From assembly GCA_900316475.1 (NCBI GenBank), contig ONDA01000030.1, positions 1-40,531 on the forward strand: a stretch of 40,531 nt of DNA, read 5' to 3'. The notes under the pieces are model-generated. The model saw only the letters and a list, made by a program, of their open reading frames with translations, was not told the DNA's origin and ran no database searches. Made by a program: the position numbers and the translations under genes. Below, in pieces: positions 6,610-14,615 of this stretch. The DNA comes from an uncultured Prevotellaceae bacterium. Lineage in GTDB: Bacteria > Bacteroidota > Bacteroidia > Bacteroidales > Bacteroidaceae. Each line of letters opens with the position of its first letter. Position 1 is the stretch's first letter.

Positions 6610-7890
6610 ATGGATCGACTATGGAACAGGAACTATTGTAAGGTGATGGCGGCGAACTTCTCGCTGTTCTTCGCCTTCTATGTGCTGACACCACTGCTGC
6701 CATTATATCTGAGTGAACACTTTGGAGCCACGAAGGACGTCATCGGAATGGTGCTGTCGGGCTATACCGTTACGGCACTGGTCATGCGCCCGTTCAGCGG
6801 CTTCCTGGTCGACTCCTTCCCCCGCAAGACGGTGCTCATGGTGAGCTTCACGGCCTTTGCCATCTTCTTTGCCGGCTATCTGGCAGCATCGACACTGCTG
6901 CTATTCCTGATTGTACGCACCCTGCATGGCGGTCCGTTCGGGGCGCTGACGGTGGCCAACTCGACGGTAGCCATCGACGTGCTGCCCTCCAGTCGCCGCA
7001 CCGAGGGCATCGGCTACTACGGCCTGTCCAACAATCTGGCGATGGCCATTGCCCCTACCATCGGCATCTTCATATACCGCTACACCCACAGCTTCGACCT
7101 GCTGTTCTGGATAGCGCTTGTCGTGGCCTGCGCCGGCATGGCGGTGGATGCTACGGTGAAGACCCGCCCCCGGCCCCTCCCTGAAGGGCGGGGAGTAGAT
7201 ACTTCAAGCACGAATAAAGGTCATGACGCCCCTCCATTCAGGGAGGGGAAGGGGGTGGGTCTTTCCCTCGACCGCTTCTTCCTCGTCCGCGGTTGGTTGC
7301 TTGGCTTGAATATGGTGGCCTTCGGCTTCTGCTTCGGTGTGCTGAGCAACTACTTAGCCATATACGGCAAGGAGGTGATGGGCATTACGGGCGGTACGGG
7401 CACCTACTTCATGCTCTGCTCCGTGGGACTCATTCTCTCACGTCTCCAGGGCGGCAAGGCCCTGCGGCAAGGCCGCGTCACCCACAACGCCGCCGGGGGG
7501 ATGGTCATCTCGCTCGTAGGCTACACCTTATTTATATTAGGCCCCACGCTTAACTTCTCACTTCTCGCTTCTCATTTCTCACTCTTCACTTACTATGCCT
7601 CAGGGCTCCTCATCGGACTGGGCAACGGCCACATGTGGCCTGCATTCCAGAACATGACCATCAGCGTGGCCCCCAACAGCAAGCGCGGCACGGCCAACTC
7701 CACTATCCTCGTGTCGTGGGATGTCGGTATGGGGCTTGGCATTCTTCTTGGCGGTGTCATCAGTGAGATGGCTGGCTACTCGGCCGCCTTTTGGACGGTA
7801 GCCGGTGTCAATGCCTTGGGTGTACTGCTATTCTTCACCGCCACCCGCAGCTTCTTCCTGAAAAGAAATCTTAATCCAGCAGTCAAATAA
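6610..7890 (+). CDS. MFS transporter
   Basis: This 426-aa inner-membrane protein has about 12 hydrophobic segments. It belongs to the major facilitator superfamily: the loop between helices 2 and 3 reads SGFLVDSFPRKTVLM, the family A-motif pattern, and the second half contains GLLIGLGNGHMWPAFQNMTI. It resembles YfcJ/AraJ-type drug or sugar efflux permeases; the substrate cannot be told. ATG 6610 is chosen because upstream codons fall inside the promoter. Two low-complexity elements sit in frame: a GC-rich inverted repeat at residues about 185-218 (7162-7262), in the central cytoplasmic loop, and a heptamer tract at about 315-329 (7554-7595). The gene is 8 nt from the GH43 gene and likely co-transcribed. 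Confidence 0.88.
   Translation: MDRLWNRNYCKVMAANFSLFFAFYVLTPLLPLYLSEHFGATKDVIGMVLSGYTVTALVMRPFSGFLVDSFPRKTVLMVSFTAFAIFFAGYLAASTLLLFLIVRTLHGGPFGALTVANSTVAIDVLPSSRRTEGIGYYGLSNNLAMAIAPTIGIFIYRYTHSFDLLFWIALVVACAGMAVDATVKTRPRPLPEGRGVDTSSTNKGHDAPPFREGKGVGLSLDRFFLVRGWLLGLNMVAFGFCFGVLSNYLAIYGKEVMGITGGTGTYFMLCSVGLILSRLQGGKALRQGRVTHNAAGGMVISLVGYTLFILGPTLNFSLLASHFSLFTYYASGLLIGLGNGHMWPAFQNMTISVAPNSKRGTANSTILVSWDVGMGLGILLGGVISEMAGYSAAFWTVAGVNALGVLLFFTATRSFFLKRNLNPAVK
7162..7262. repeat. In-frame palindromic element (PLPxxREG type) inside the MFS gene
   Basis: Outer arms ACCCGCCCCCGGCCCCTCCC (from 7162) and, on the opposite strand from 7262, ACCCACCCCCTTCCCCTCCC are nearly identical inverted repeats. Next to each arm is a small hairpin (7174-7193 and 7229-7248). 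The 100-bp unit is open in the host frame and encodes RPLPEGRGVD...PPFREGKGVG. The same type of element occurs at 8985-9099 in the next gene, so this is a dispersed repeat and not a family trait of the transporter. Confidence 0.75.
7554..7595 (+). repeat. Heptanucleotide tract inside the MFS gene
   Basis: Six consecutive 7-mers resemble CTTCTCA (CTTCTCA, CTTCTCG, CTTCTCA, TTTCTCA, CTCTTCA, CTTACTA). The 42-bp length keeps the frame and encodes about 14 residues (FSLLASHFSLFTYY) in or next to a transmembrane helix. The same heptamer fills the intergenic stretch at 28915-28970. Confidence 0.7.
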
Positions 7891-7898
7891 CCAAAACA

Positions 7899-10166
7899 AT
7901 GAAAAAACTACTACTACTTGGAGCTGCCTTCATGACCTTCTGCGTCATAGGCACGCAGGCACAGCCGAAATCGTGGACGGCTGACAACGGTAACGGTACG
8001 TTTACCAACCCCCTGTTCTACGACGAGTTCTCCGACCCTGACATCCTCCGCGTGGGCGACGACTACTACCTCGCCGGCACCACCATGCACGCCGTGCCGG
8101 GGCTGGTCATCCTCCACTCGAAGGACTTGGTGAACTGGAAAAACGTCGCCTACTGTTTCGACCGCTTCGACTTCCCCGAGGACCGCTTCTCGCTGAAGAA
8201 CCACCAGGAAATCTACGGACAGGGCATCTGGGCTCCCTGCATCCGCTACGCCAACGGCCAGTTCTACGTGTTCAGCAACGTCAACGGCAAGGGCCTGCAA
8301 TGCTACACCGCAAAGGACATCCGAGGCCCCTGGACGCACCATAACATGAAGGGCAATATCTACGACCTCGGCGTGCTGTTCGACGACGACGGCAAGGTGT
8401 ACGCCATCCACGGTTACGGCACGGTGAAGTGTACCGAACTGAAGCCCGACATGAGCGGACCCGTCGAGGGCACCGAGCGCGTCATCATTCCTGAAGGTAA
8501 CGGCGTGGGCGAAGGCCATCACATGTACAAGATTGACGGCATGTACTACCTCATCTCTACCGACTACTCGCCCAACGGCCGCACACTCTGCTCGCGCTCG
8601 AAGAGCATCTGGGGGCCTTACGAGACGCGCGTCATCACCGCCGACGAGACCTACGGCTACCACGCTGCCTCGCTGACGCAGGTGCCTCGTGGCACGAAGT
8701 ACCGCATCGGCGAGGACGGAACGAAGTTCCAGCTCGGACCCGTCGACAAGGACGCCACCGCCTGCACCAATGCCCACCAGGGTGGCATCGTGCAGTTCAA
8801 TGACGGCACGTGGTGGGCTCTCTTCATGCAGGATTTCCACTCCATCGGCCGCACCGTCTGCCTGATGCCCATGACGTGGGAGGACGGCTGGCCCATGGTG
8901 GGTCTGAAGGGCAACCTCGGCCGCGCCCCCCGCACGTGGTATAAGCCAGGCACCCACCCCCAGCAGCAGACCCACCCCCAACAGCAGACCCACCCCCAAC
9001 CCCTCCCTGTGAGGGAGGGGAGTGATTACTCTCAAGACGAGGCTGCAGCAGGTCTATCTACTCCCCTCCCTTACAGGGAGGGGCAAGGGGGAGGGTCTGC
9101 GCCTTATGACCGCAGTGACGACTTCAACGGCAAACAGCTCGGCCGCATCTGGCAGTGGAACCACAACCCCGACGACAAGCAGTGGAGCCTCCGTGGCGGT
9201 CGCCTCCGCATACAGGCGCAGCCCGCAGAACAGCTCATGTGGGCCCGCAACACGCTCACCCAGCGCGTCATCGGCCCGAAATCTGTCGTCACCGTCGAAC
9301 TCTACACCAAGGGCATGAAGGACGGCGACGTCTGCGGACTCGGCAACATCAACGTTCCTTGCTCGTGGGTCGGCATCGTCAAGCAAGGCAGCACCCTCAC
9401 CCTCAGCTGCTTCGAACAACTCACCAACGACACCGTCAGTGTGCCCGTCGGTTTGCCCGACGGTAAAATCTACCTCCGTTGCATCGGCGACTACGACAAC
9501 GATAAAATGCAGTACGCCTACAGCACCGACGGCACAACGTTCCAGACCTTGGGGCAGGAGACACCCCTCTCCTATCAGCTCATCACCTTCCAGGGCTCCC
9601 GCCACGCCCTCTTCGCCTTTAATATAAAAGGTAAGCGGGGCGGCTATGCCGAGTTCGACAACTTCACCGTCGACGAGCCTTGTGCTGACCGCAGCGGAAA
9701 TATTCCCTATGGTAAGACTATCCGCATCATCAACAAGGCGACCGGTCGTCCGGCCATCGCCCTGAAGCACGGTCTGCTCTACGACACCCGTGTCACCGAT
9801 AAGAGCGAGCTGACGCAGTTCAAGGTCATCGACCGTGGTCAGGGTAGGGTAGCCCTCCAATGTGCCGACGGCCGCTATGTCAAGGTCTACGGCGACGGCC
9901 TGCCCGGCGACGTCCGCTTCACCACCGACAGTGCGCCCGTCGGTTCACCCGACGGGAAAAACCAGCCCCCCACCACCGACGAGGTGAACAGCACAACCTT
10001 CCTCTGGCAGGACTTCCTCGACCACGACTTCATGCTCCTCTCGCTCAAGAACCACCGCTACCTCGGCAAGAGCCCCTCCACCGGTAGCCCCTACTCAATG
10101 GACTTCGCCGGTCCTGACCCTGCCCGCCGCAACGGTTCCGTACTGATGTGGGAGGAAGTGAAGTGA
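7899..10166 (+). CDS. Secreted GH43 glycosidase with ConA-like and beta-trefoil-like domains
   Basis: The protein has 755 aa with a signal peptide (residues 1-22, ending GTQAQ). The catalytic domain (about 30-345) is a GH43 five-blade propeller: DEFSDPDI with base D46, D156 in IYDLGVLFDDDG as the pKa modulator, and E205 in GVGEGHHMYK as the acid. Family members cleave beta-xylosides or alpha-L-arabinofuranosides from xylan or arabinan. A concanavalin-like C-terminal domain (about 403-570) starts DDFNGKQLGRIWQWN. The last 150 residues (RIINKATGRPAIALKHG, VALQCADGRYVKVYGDG) resemble a fascin/beta-trefoil fold. The linker at residues about 351-400 is entirely repeat DNA (8949-9099). The gene follows the MFS gene by 8 nt. 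It is probably periplasmic or surface-exposed. Confidence 0.88.
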   Translation: MKKLLLLGAAFMTFCVIGTQAQPKSWTADNGNGTFTNPLFYDEFSDPDILRVGDDYYLAGTTMHAVPGLVILHSKDLVNWKNVAYCFDRFDFPEDRFSLKNHQEIYGQGIWAPCIRYANGQFYVFSNVNGKGLQCYTAKDIRGPWTHHNMKGNIYDLGVLFDDDGKVYAIHGYGTVKCTELKPDMSGPVEGTERVIIPEGNGVGEGHHMYKIDGMYYLISTDYSPNGRTLCSRSKSIWGPYETRVITADETYGYHAASLTQVPRGTKYRIGEDGTKFQLGPVDKDATACTNAHQGGIVQFNDGTWWALFMQDFHSIGRTVCLMPMTWEDGWPMVGLKGNLGRAPRTWYKPGTHPQQQTHPQQQTHPQPLPVREGSDYSQDEAAAGLSTPLPYREGQGGGSAPYDRSDDFNGKQLGRIWQWNHNPDDKQWSLRGGRLRIQAQPAEQLMWARNTLTQRVIGPKSVVTVELYTKGMKDGDVCGLGNINVPCSWVGIVKQGSTLTLSCFEQLTNDTVSVPVGLPDGKIYLRCIGDYDNDKMQYAYSTDGTTFQTLGQETPLSYQLITFQGSRHALFAFNIKGKRGGYAEFDNFTVDEPCADRSGNIPYGKTIRIINKATGRPAIALKHGLLYDTRVTDKSELTQFKVIDRGQGRVALQCADGRYVKVYGDGLPGDVRFTTDSAPVGSPDGKNQPPTTDEVNSTTFLWQDFLDHDFMLLSLKNHRYLGKSPSTGSPYSMDFAGPDPARRNGSVLMWEEVK
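8949..9099. repeat. In-frame palindromic element plus tandem arm copies inside the GH43 gene
   Basis: The unit 8985-9099 has inverted ends (CAGACCCACCCCCAACCCCT at the left; CAGACCCTCCCCCTTGCCCC read from the right on the other strand), each followed by a small hairpin CCCCTCCCT/AGGGAGGGG-like. Upstream, two further 18-bp copies of the left outer arm (8949-8966, 8967-8984) form a tandem run. The run encodes THPQQQ repeats, and the element encodes QPLPVREG and TPLPYREGQG. It lies exactly between the catalytic and ConA-like domains. Confidence 0.75.
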
Positions 10167-10197
10167 GTGATGTCTGTGACTGAATAAAACGTAGAAT

Positions 10198-11181
10198 ATG
10201 ACGGTAAAAGAAGTGTTTGACCTGCGGAAGCAGGGAAAGATTGAGGAGGCATACGAAGCCATCCGGCCAATGTATGCCGTACACCAGGGCAAGTACACCA
10301 CGCTGTGCATGTTCTGGACGGCAAGTGACATCCTGAAAAAGCGCATCAAGGAGAAACGGCTCGACGAGGCCGAGAAGATATTCAAGGCCCTGCTGCGCGT
10401 GCTGCCGAACGTTGATGACAAGGACGGCAAGGCACACAGCAGCATCCTCTACGCTGCCGTGACGCTCAGCAGGGAAGACAGGAACTTCAGCATGCTGGAT
10501 TTTGTGGAGCAACTGAAGGTGGAACAACTGAGTGACGAAGACTGGAAGACCATCATCGCTCCCGCTGTCGACGGCCAGCCGAGCCACCCCATACCATCCC
10601 CTGCCCAGCAGGTGCTCACCAGTGCCTTCCATGAACTGCAGGAGCAGAGGGACGGCGACTTCATGACACGAAAAGCCCCTCGGCCACACGCTGATGTGCT
10701 GTCCGGCTGTCTCAAGGTGATGCCCCTGCTACAGGAGGCTATGCGCCGCAATCCGCGTGACAAGCACAACCAGCGCTATATGGCGGTGGTATATACCGTC
10801 ATGGACGAACGCGAGAAGGCCGTTGCCATCTACCGCCAACTGCTGCAGCGCTGTCACGACAGCTACCTTTACGCTGAACTGGCTGAACTGACCGATGAAC
10901 CAGGACCGAAGGCGGCCCTCTATTGCCGAGCCATCATGAACCAGCGGCAGGAGAAGTTCCGCACGGGCTACCGACTGGCGCTGGCCCATCTGCTCATCGA
11001 CCGTGATAAGCCGCGTGCTGCCTACGAGCTGCAGAAGTGTGTAGACACGCGCAAGGCACTGGGTTTTCACGTTACCCGCGACCTGGAGCGGTTACTCCAA
11101 CAGCTTGCTGGCGTCCAGCCCGTCACCGAGGCAGAGCAACAGTCGTTCTACCAGCGGATGATGAAGAAATATCCTAACTGA
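10198..11181 (+). CDS. TPR-like helical repeat protein
   Basis: This cytoplasmic protein of 327 aa has no signal peptide or membrane segment. It is built of helical pairs with tetratricopeptide-like spacing: MTVKEVFDLRKQGKIEEAYE, LDEAEKIFKALLRVLPNVDD, then DEREKAVAIYRQLLQRCHDS and KAALYCRAIMNQRQEKF. It probably acts as a protein-binding scaffold. The partner is unknown. It lies 31 nt downstream of the GH43 gene and ends at a strong shared terminator, so it may be the third gene of the 6610 transcript. The start codon ATG is at 10198. Confidence 0.7.
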   Translation: MTVKEVFDLRKQGKIEEAYEAIRPMYAVHQGKYTTLCMFWTASDILKKRIKEKRLDEAEKIFKALLRVLPNVDDKDGKAHSSILYAAVTLSREDRNFSMLDFVEQLKVEQLSDEDWKTIIAPAVDGQPSHPIPSPAQQVLTSAFHELQEQRDGDFMTRKAPRPHADVLSGCLKVMPLLQEAMRRNPRDKHNQRYMAVVYTVMDEREKAVAIYRQLLQRCHDSYLYAELAELTDEPGPKAALYCRAIMNQRQEKFRTGYRLALAHLLIDRDKPRAAYELQKCVDTRKALGFHVTRDLERLLQQLAGVQPVTEAEQQSFYQRMMKKYPN

Positions 11182-11203
11182 TACTACCGGTCAAGGAACG
11201 AAA

Positions 11204-11238
11204 AAAGCCCCACCGCCTGTTTTTGACGATGGGGCTTT
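11204..11238. terminator. Bidirectional terminator between convergent genes
   Basis: AAAGCCCCA (11204-11212) pairs perfectly with TGGGGCTTT (11230-11238). A/T tracts flank both sides. It lies between the TPR gene and the convergent pantothenate kinase gene and can serve both. Confidence 0.85.
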
Positions 11239-11242
11239 AATT

Positions 11243-12061
11243 TTACTTCTTGAAGTTCAGCGCCGCTCCTATGGCTGTGCAGTACTGCGAGTACTTCGGT
11301 ATGTGGTAGCGGATGTTGTAGAGCTGCTCTAACGGTGGGAACACCTCCTTGCACTGAGGCAGCAGCGTCAGGTTGCCGATGAGCACAAAGTCGCGGATGT
11401 CGGAGCCACGGCTCGACAGCCATGCCGCAGAGCCGATGGTCTGCAGCACCATCGAGATGATGCCCGCCGCAATGTCCTCCTTCGCTGCGTCGCTCTTTGC
11501 CTTGGCCAAAATACTGGCCGTGGCGTCCATTGGCAAGCCGGGTAGCGGTTCGGCCGATATGTCGCCTATGAGCAGGTGTACGTTCTTCGTATTGCCTTGC
11601 ATGGCTAATGCCGATACAGCCTTGATATCGCTGGTGTTCAGCAACAGACGAGAAAGGCCGGCCAGTGTGCCGCCGCCTATGCCGATACCGCCGATGTGGC
11701 GCATCTCGTCGCCGTTGCACAACACGAAACTTGTACCCGTGCCCATCGACACTACGATAGTGTGGTCGAGCTTTGACTCATAGCGGGCACCAAGACCGTC
11801 GGCTACGAACTCTTCTACTTTCTGAGTGGGTAGTCCGTAGACAGGTCCCTTCACGTAAGCCGAACCCACGCCGGTGAGCATGACCTGCTCTACGTCCTGC
11901 AGATTGATGTCGTTGTCGTGCAGGTACTTGCCGAAAGCTCCGTAAAGCGATGTGATGGGGTCGGCAGCAGTAATGCGCGTTGGTGACGCTACCCGTCCGT
12001 CTTTCAGTCCTACAATCTTTGTGGTCGAAATGCCCACGTCAATTCCGATGATGATTCCCAT
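11243..12061 (-). CDS. coaW: Type II pantothenate kinase
   Basis: The 272-aa cytoplasmic enzyme phosphorylates pantothenate in the first step of coenzyme A synthesis. It has the actin-like ASKHA fold: N-terminal phosphate loop GIDVGISTTKIVGLKDGRV (residues about 5-23) and a second phosphate motif VVSMGTGTSF near residue 103. The glycine-rich GGIGIGGGTLAGLSRLLL segment is typical of type II (CoaW/PANK-like) enzymes. ATG 12061 is preferred because it lies 1 nt after the stop of the upstream phosphatase gene, and the protein then begins directly with the family's MGIIIGIDVG strand. It is the last gene of a minus-strand run and ends at the shared terminator. Confidence 0.88.
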   Translation of the reverse strand: MGIIIGIDVGISTTKIVGLKDGRVASPTRITAADPITSLYGAFGKYLHDNDINLQDVEQVMLTGVGSAYVKGPVYGLPTQKVEEFVADGLGARYESKLDHTIVVSMGTGTSFVLCNGDEMRHIGGIGIGGGTLAGLSRLLLNTSDIKAVSALAMQGNTKNVHLLIGDISAEPLPGLPMDATASILAKAKSDAAKEDIAAGIISMVLQTIGSAAWLSSRGSDIRDFVLIGNLTLLPQCKEVFPPLEQLYNIRYHIPKYSQYCTAIGAALNFKK

Positions 12062-12062
12062 A

Positions 12063-13349
12063 TTATTTAACTGTTTTTTTTTCAAAGTTGTTGATCCTTT
12101 CCAGATAGTATTGCCGTAAGTCGTCCCAGCGATAGTAGGGACCGCTGACGGGCTTGCCGGGCATTGTCATCTCGCGCTCGTTGAGCAATGCTTTCACTAA
12201 GATATCGCCCTTCTTGCCCTTCTTGGGGCGGTAGAACACCAACTGAATGTTGCAGGCCATGGGGAAGATGCGGTAGTTGCGCCATACACGGTCGAGCGTG
12301 TCAAGGTTCTCTACCTGTGCGCCACACTGACCAAGTTCCAGAAGACATGCCAGCGGCATGACGCAAACCTCGTGGCCGAAGCGAAGGGTGGCCTGTGTCT
12401 GGCGAACGGTGTCTGCCGTCTCGATGATGTTCTTCAGCAGGTTCAGCTGACTGAATGGCATGATGGCGCCCGTCTGTGGAGCGGCAGCATAATCCAGGTA
12501 CCAGCCGATGTTCCGCATACGCCACTGGTCGTAGGTCTCTTCATCGGTAAAGAGCGAATAAAGTTCGATGTCAGTGTCGTGGCTCTGCATATTAGCTGCT
12601 ACTTCAAAGAGCTGGCGCATCAGCGAACTGGCACGGATGTTGCCGTAGACGTACTGCTGGTCGTTGAACAGCAGCTTCATCAGCCGTTCGGGGTGGCTGT
12701 ACTTCTGCTCATATTGGTTGCGCACCTTGCGGCCCTCGCGGCTTGCTTGGCGCAGACGGTCGCTCCATCCCTGGTTCAGGTAATACTGCAACGACTCGCT
12801 CACGTCATTGTGAATACGGGCTGTAGGGTTAGCGGCAGCCAGTTCCTCACATTCGGCCTCCATCGACAGGATGCAGCGGATGACGACTGTAGAGCGGGCA
12901 TCAATGGGAACGTTCTTGGCCTTGAAGATTTCAGGGAAGTTTCGGGCCAGCCGGCTGCCGATGCCGTGGTGCTGACGCTCGCCGACGGTCGTCAGTTCGC
13001 CTAAACGCTTGACGGTTGTAGGAAAGAAATCCTCCAGCTTCTTCAAAACGGCTTCACCCTCAGCCGTCAGTTTGCCTGCCTCATGAGCATCGCGCAGGAT
13101 GTTCAGCGGTGTAGTGTAGTCGCCTTCGCCAATAAGCCAGCGCGAGCCGTGACGCCCGTAGTGGCTCATATAGAACGGTTCGTAACCCTTTGGCGCCGGC
13201 GTCAGCGGTGTGGTGCTGAGCTGGCGGTCGTAGTCCAGGTAGTTGGAGCCCGAGAGGTAGCGGTTGGCTTTCAGCTCCTCTTGGGCGGTTTGTGCTGTGG
13301 CGGTGCCGCAGCACAGCAGACAGATGGCAATGAGGGCTTTGCTCTTCAT
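12063..13349 (-). CDS. Secreted histidine-type acid phosphatase (MINPP/phytase-like)
   Basis: The protein has 428 aa with a signal peptide (residues 1-20, ending GTATAQ). It is a clade-2 histidine phosphatase: SHYGRHGSRW at 62-71 carries the nucleophilic H67 and phosphate-binding arginines, and FGHE at about 324-327 supplies the second His and the acidic residue. The HE rather than HD proton-donor motif points towards multiple inositol-polyphosphate phosphatase-like enzymes, which release phosphate from phytate and similar esters. It is probably periplasmic or outer-membrane associated. Its ATG overlaps the stop of the C1 peptidase gene (ATGA, 13346-13349), and its stop is 1 nt from coaW, so the three are translated as a unit. 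The exact substrate is not evident. Confidence 0.82.
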   Translation of the reverse strand: MKSKALIAICLLCCGTATAQTAQEELKANRYLSGSNYLDYDRQLSTTPLTPAPKGYEPFYMSHYGRHGSRWLIGEGDYTTPLNILRDAHEAGKLTAEGEAVLKKLEDFFPTTVKRLGELTTVGERQHHGIGSRLARNFPEIFKAKNVPIDARSTVVIRCILSMEAECEELAAANPTARIHNDVSESLQYYLNQGWSDRLRQASREGRKVRNQYEQKYSHPERLMKLLFNDQQYVYGNIRASSLMRQLFEVAANMQSHDTDIELYSLFTDEETYDQWRMRNIGWYLDYAAAPQTGAIMPFSQLNLLKNIIETADTVRQTQATLRFGHEVCVMPLACLLELGQCGAQVENLDTLDRVWRNYRIFPMACNIQLVFYRPKKGKKGDILVKALLNEREMTMPGKPVSGPYYRWDDLRQYYLERINNFEKKTVK

Positions 13350-14551
13350 AAGCCTAACTTTTTACGTATGTCGGCGGGGATGGCCTTCTTGTTGATGAGG
13401 AAGTCCATGGTATTGGCGGCGATGAAGGTCTTCGTCATATACCAGATGCCCTTATAGGTGCCGGTCTCGCCCCATGAGTTCTTCACCATGTAATACTCCT
13501 TGCCGTTCTGGTCTTTAGCTACGCCGTAGATGAGCATACCGTGGTCGTCGGTCAGCTCCCAGTTGTCGAAACGCTCCTGGCGCATCTCCTGAGTAGCCAC
13601 AATCTCGGGAACGGTGCAACCCAGCGAGTCGATGATGTTTTTCTTCTTCTCGGCGGTCATCTTCAGCCACTTGGCCATGTCGCTACCTGCCAGGCTCTCG
13701 GTCTTCTTGGTGTCGACGGCGTAGGCCAGTCCCTGACGGGTGAAGCCCGGCTCCGACACGTCACCGCCCCAGGCTATGGTGTAGCCTTCGTTGATGGCGT
13801 TGTCGATGACCTTCATCATCTCGTCCATCGGCAGATTATACGACAGGGGGAATCGCCAGTTGTCCTGCACCTCGACAGCAAAGGCCGTGTAGAAGGGGTG
13901 GTGTGTGTAAGAGGTGATGCTGACATAGTCGTTGAAATCGATGCCCAGGCTGGCAGCGAACGACTTCGGCGTGTACTCCTTGCCCTCGAAAGTGAACTTC
14001 TCGGGGCACTTGCCGAGATAGGCGTCGAGGATACCCTGCATACCGACCTTCCACTGGTTGGAGATTTTCTTGGCGTCGCTCTTGGAAACGGCAGCCACGT
14101 AAGGTTCCAGCACTGAGAAGAACTCGTTGAAGTTGTTCAGCGAGTCGCCGTAGAGTGAGCCGGGGAAGGGCATAGCGTCGTCAGGGCAGATGCCGTGAGT
14201 CTTCAGCGTGTGGAGCACGTCTTCTGCAGAACCACCTTGCGCAAACTGGCAGTCGCCGTGATAGCGTACCACCTGGATGGCACGCTCCATGTACGTCTTG
14301 TTGGCCACGAACGACTCGCAGAGGTCGTAGGTTTTGCCAGTTGCCTTCAAGATTTCAGCCTCGAAGAAAGAGAGTGTAGAATAGTCCCAGCAGGTGCCCG
14401 AACGGTTCTGATCCTTGATGCTGGTGATGGGATTCTCCTTGATAATGTTGAAAACGGGTTTGTTCTTGTCTTTGGCGGGAGCCTTCTTCTTGGCTGCGCC
14501 GGCACTGAGAGCTATCATGGTCATCAGTGCGAAAGTTAAAATTTTCTTCAT
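13346..14551 (-). CDS. Exported C1-family aminopeptidase (bleomycin hydrolase-like)
   Basis: The protein has 401 aa. It is a papain-fold cysteine peptidase of the PepC/bleomycin hydrolase group (C1B). The catalytic Cys is C54 in RSGTCWDYSTLSFFEAE, the His is H337 in LTDDHGMLIYG, and the Asn is N358 in VKNSWGETG. Residues 1-19 form a signal peptide (ending SAGA), so it acts outside the cytoplasm, unlike classical PepC; this is common in Bacteroidetes. It trims amino acids from peptide N-termini. It is coupled by a 4-nt overlap to the phosphatase gene and separated from the Xaa-Pro peptidase gene by a 54-nt spacer made entirely of heptanucleotide repeats. Confidence 0.87.
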   Translation of the reverse strand: MKKILTFALMTMIALSAGAAKKKAPAKDKNKPVFNIIKENPITSIKDQNRSGTCWDYSTLSFFEAEILKATGKTYDLCESFVANKTYMERAIQVVRYHGDCQFAQGGSAEDVLHTLKTHGICPDDAMPFPGSLYGDSLNNFNEFFSVLEPYVAAVSKSDAKKISNQWKVGMQGILDAYLGKCPEKFTFEGKEYTPKSFAASLGIDFNDYVSITSYTHHPFYTAFAVEVQDNWRFPLSYNLPMDEMMKVIDNAINEGYTIAWGGDVSEPGFTRQGLAYAVDTKKTESLAGSDMAKWLKMTAEKKKNIIDSLGCTVPEIVATQEMRQERFDNWELTDDHGMLIYGVAKDQNGKEYYMVKNSWGETGTYKGIWYMTKTFIAANTMDFLINKKAIPADIRKKLGL

Positions 14552-14552
14552 T

Positions 14553-14615
14553 TTACAATTTAGCTATTTACGATTTACTATTTATTGTCTGATTTTCCTA
14601 TTTGGCTATTGATTG
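14553..14615 (-). repeat. AT-rich heptanucleotide spacer
   Basis: On the plus strand it can be cut into nine 7-mers resembling TTTACTA (for example TTACAAT, TTAGCTA, TTTACGA, TTTACTA, TTTATTG). It fills the whole spacer between the two peptidase genes and runs into the stop codon of the upstream one, so the ribosome-binding region of the C1 peptidase is itself repeat-derived. Confidence 0.6.

Noticed and set aside
7914-9035. Long open frame of over 370 codons antisense to the GH43 gene
   Set aside because: It is composed of Val/Ala/His-rich low-complexity sequence expected opposite a GC-rich coding strand, lacks any recognisable domain, and the sense frame has a complete enzyme.
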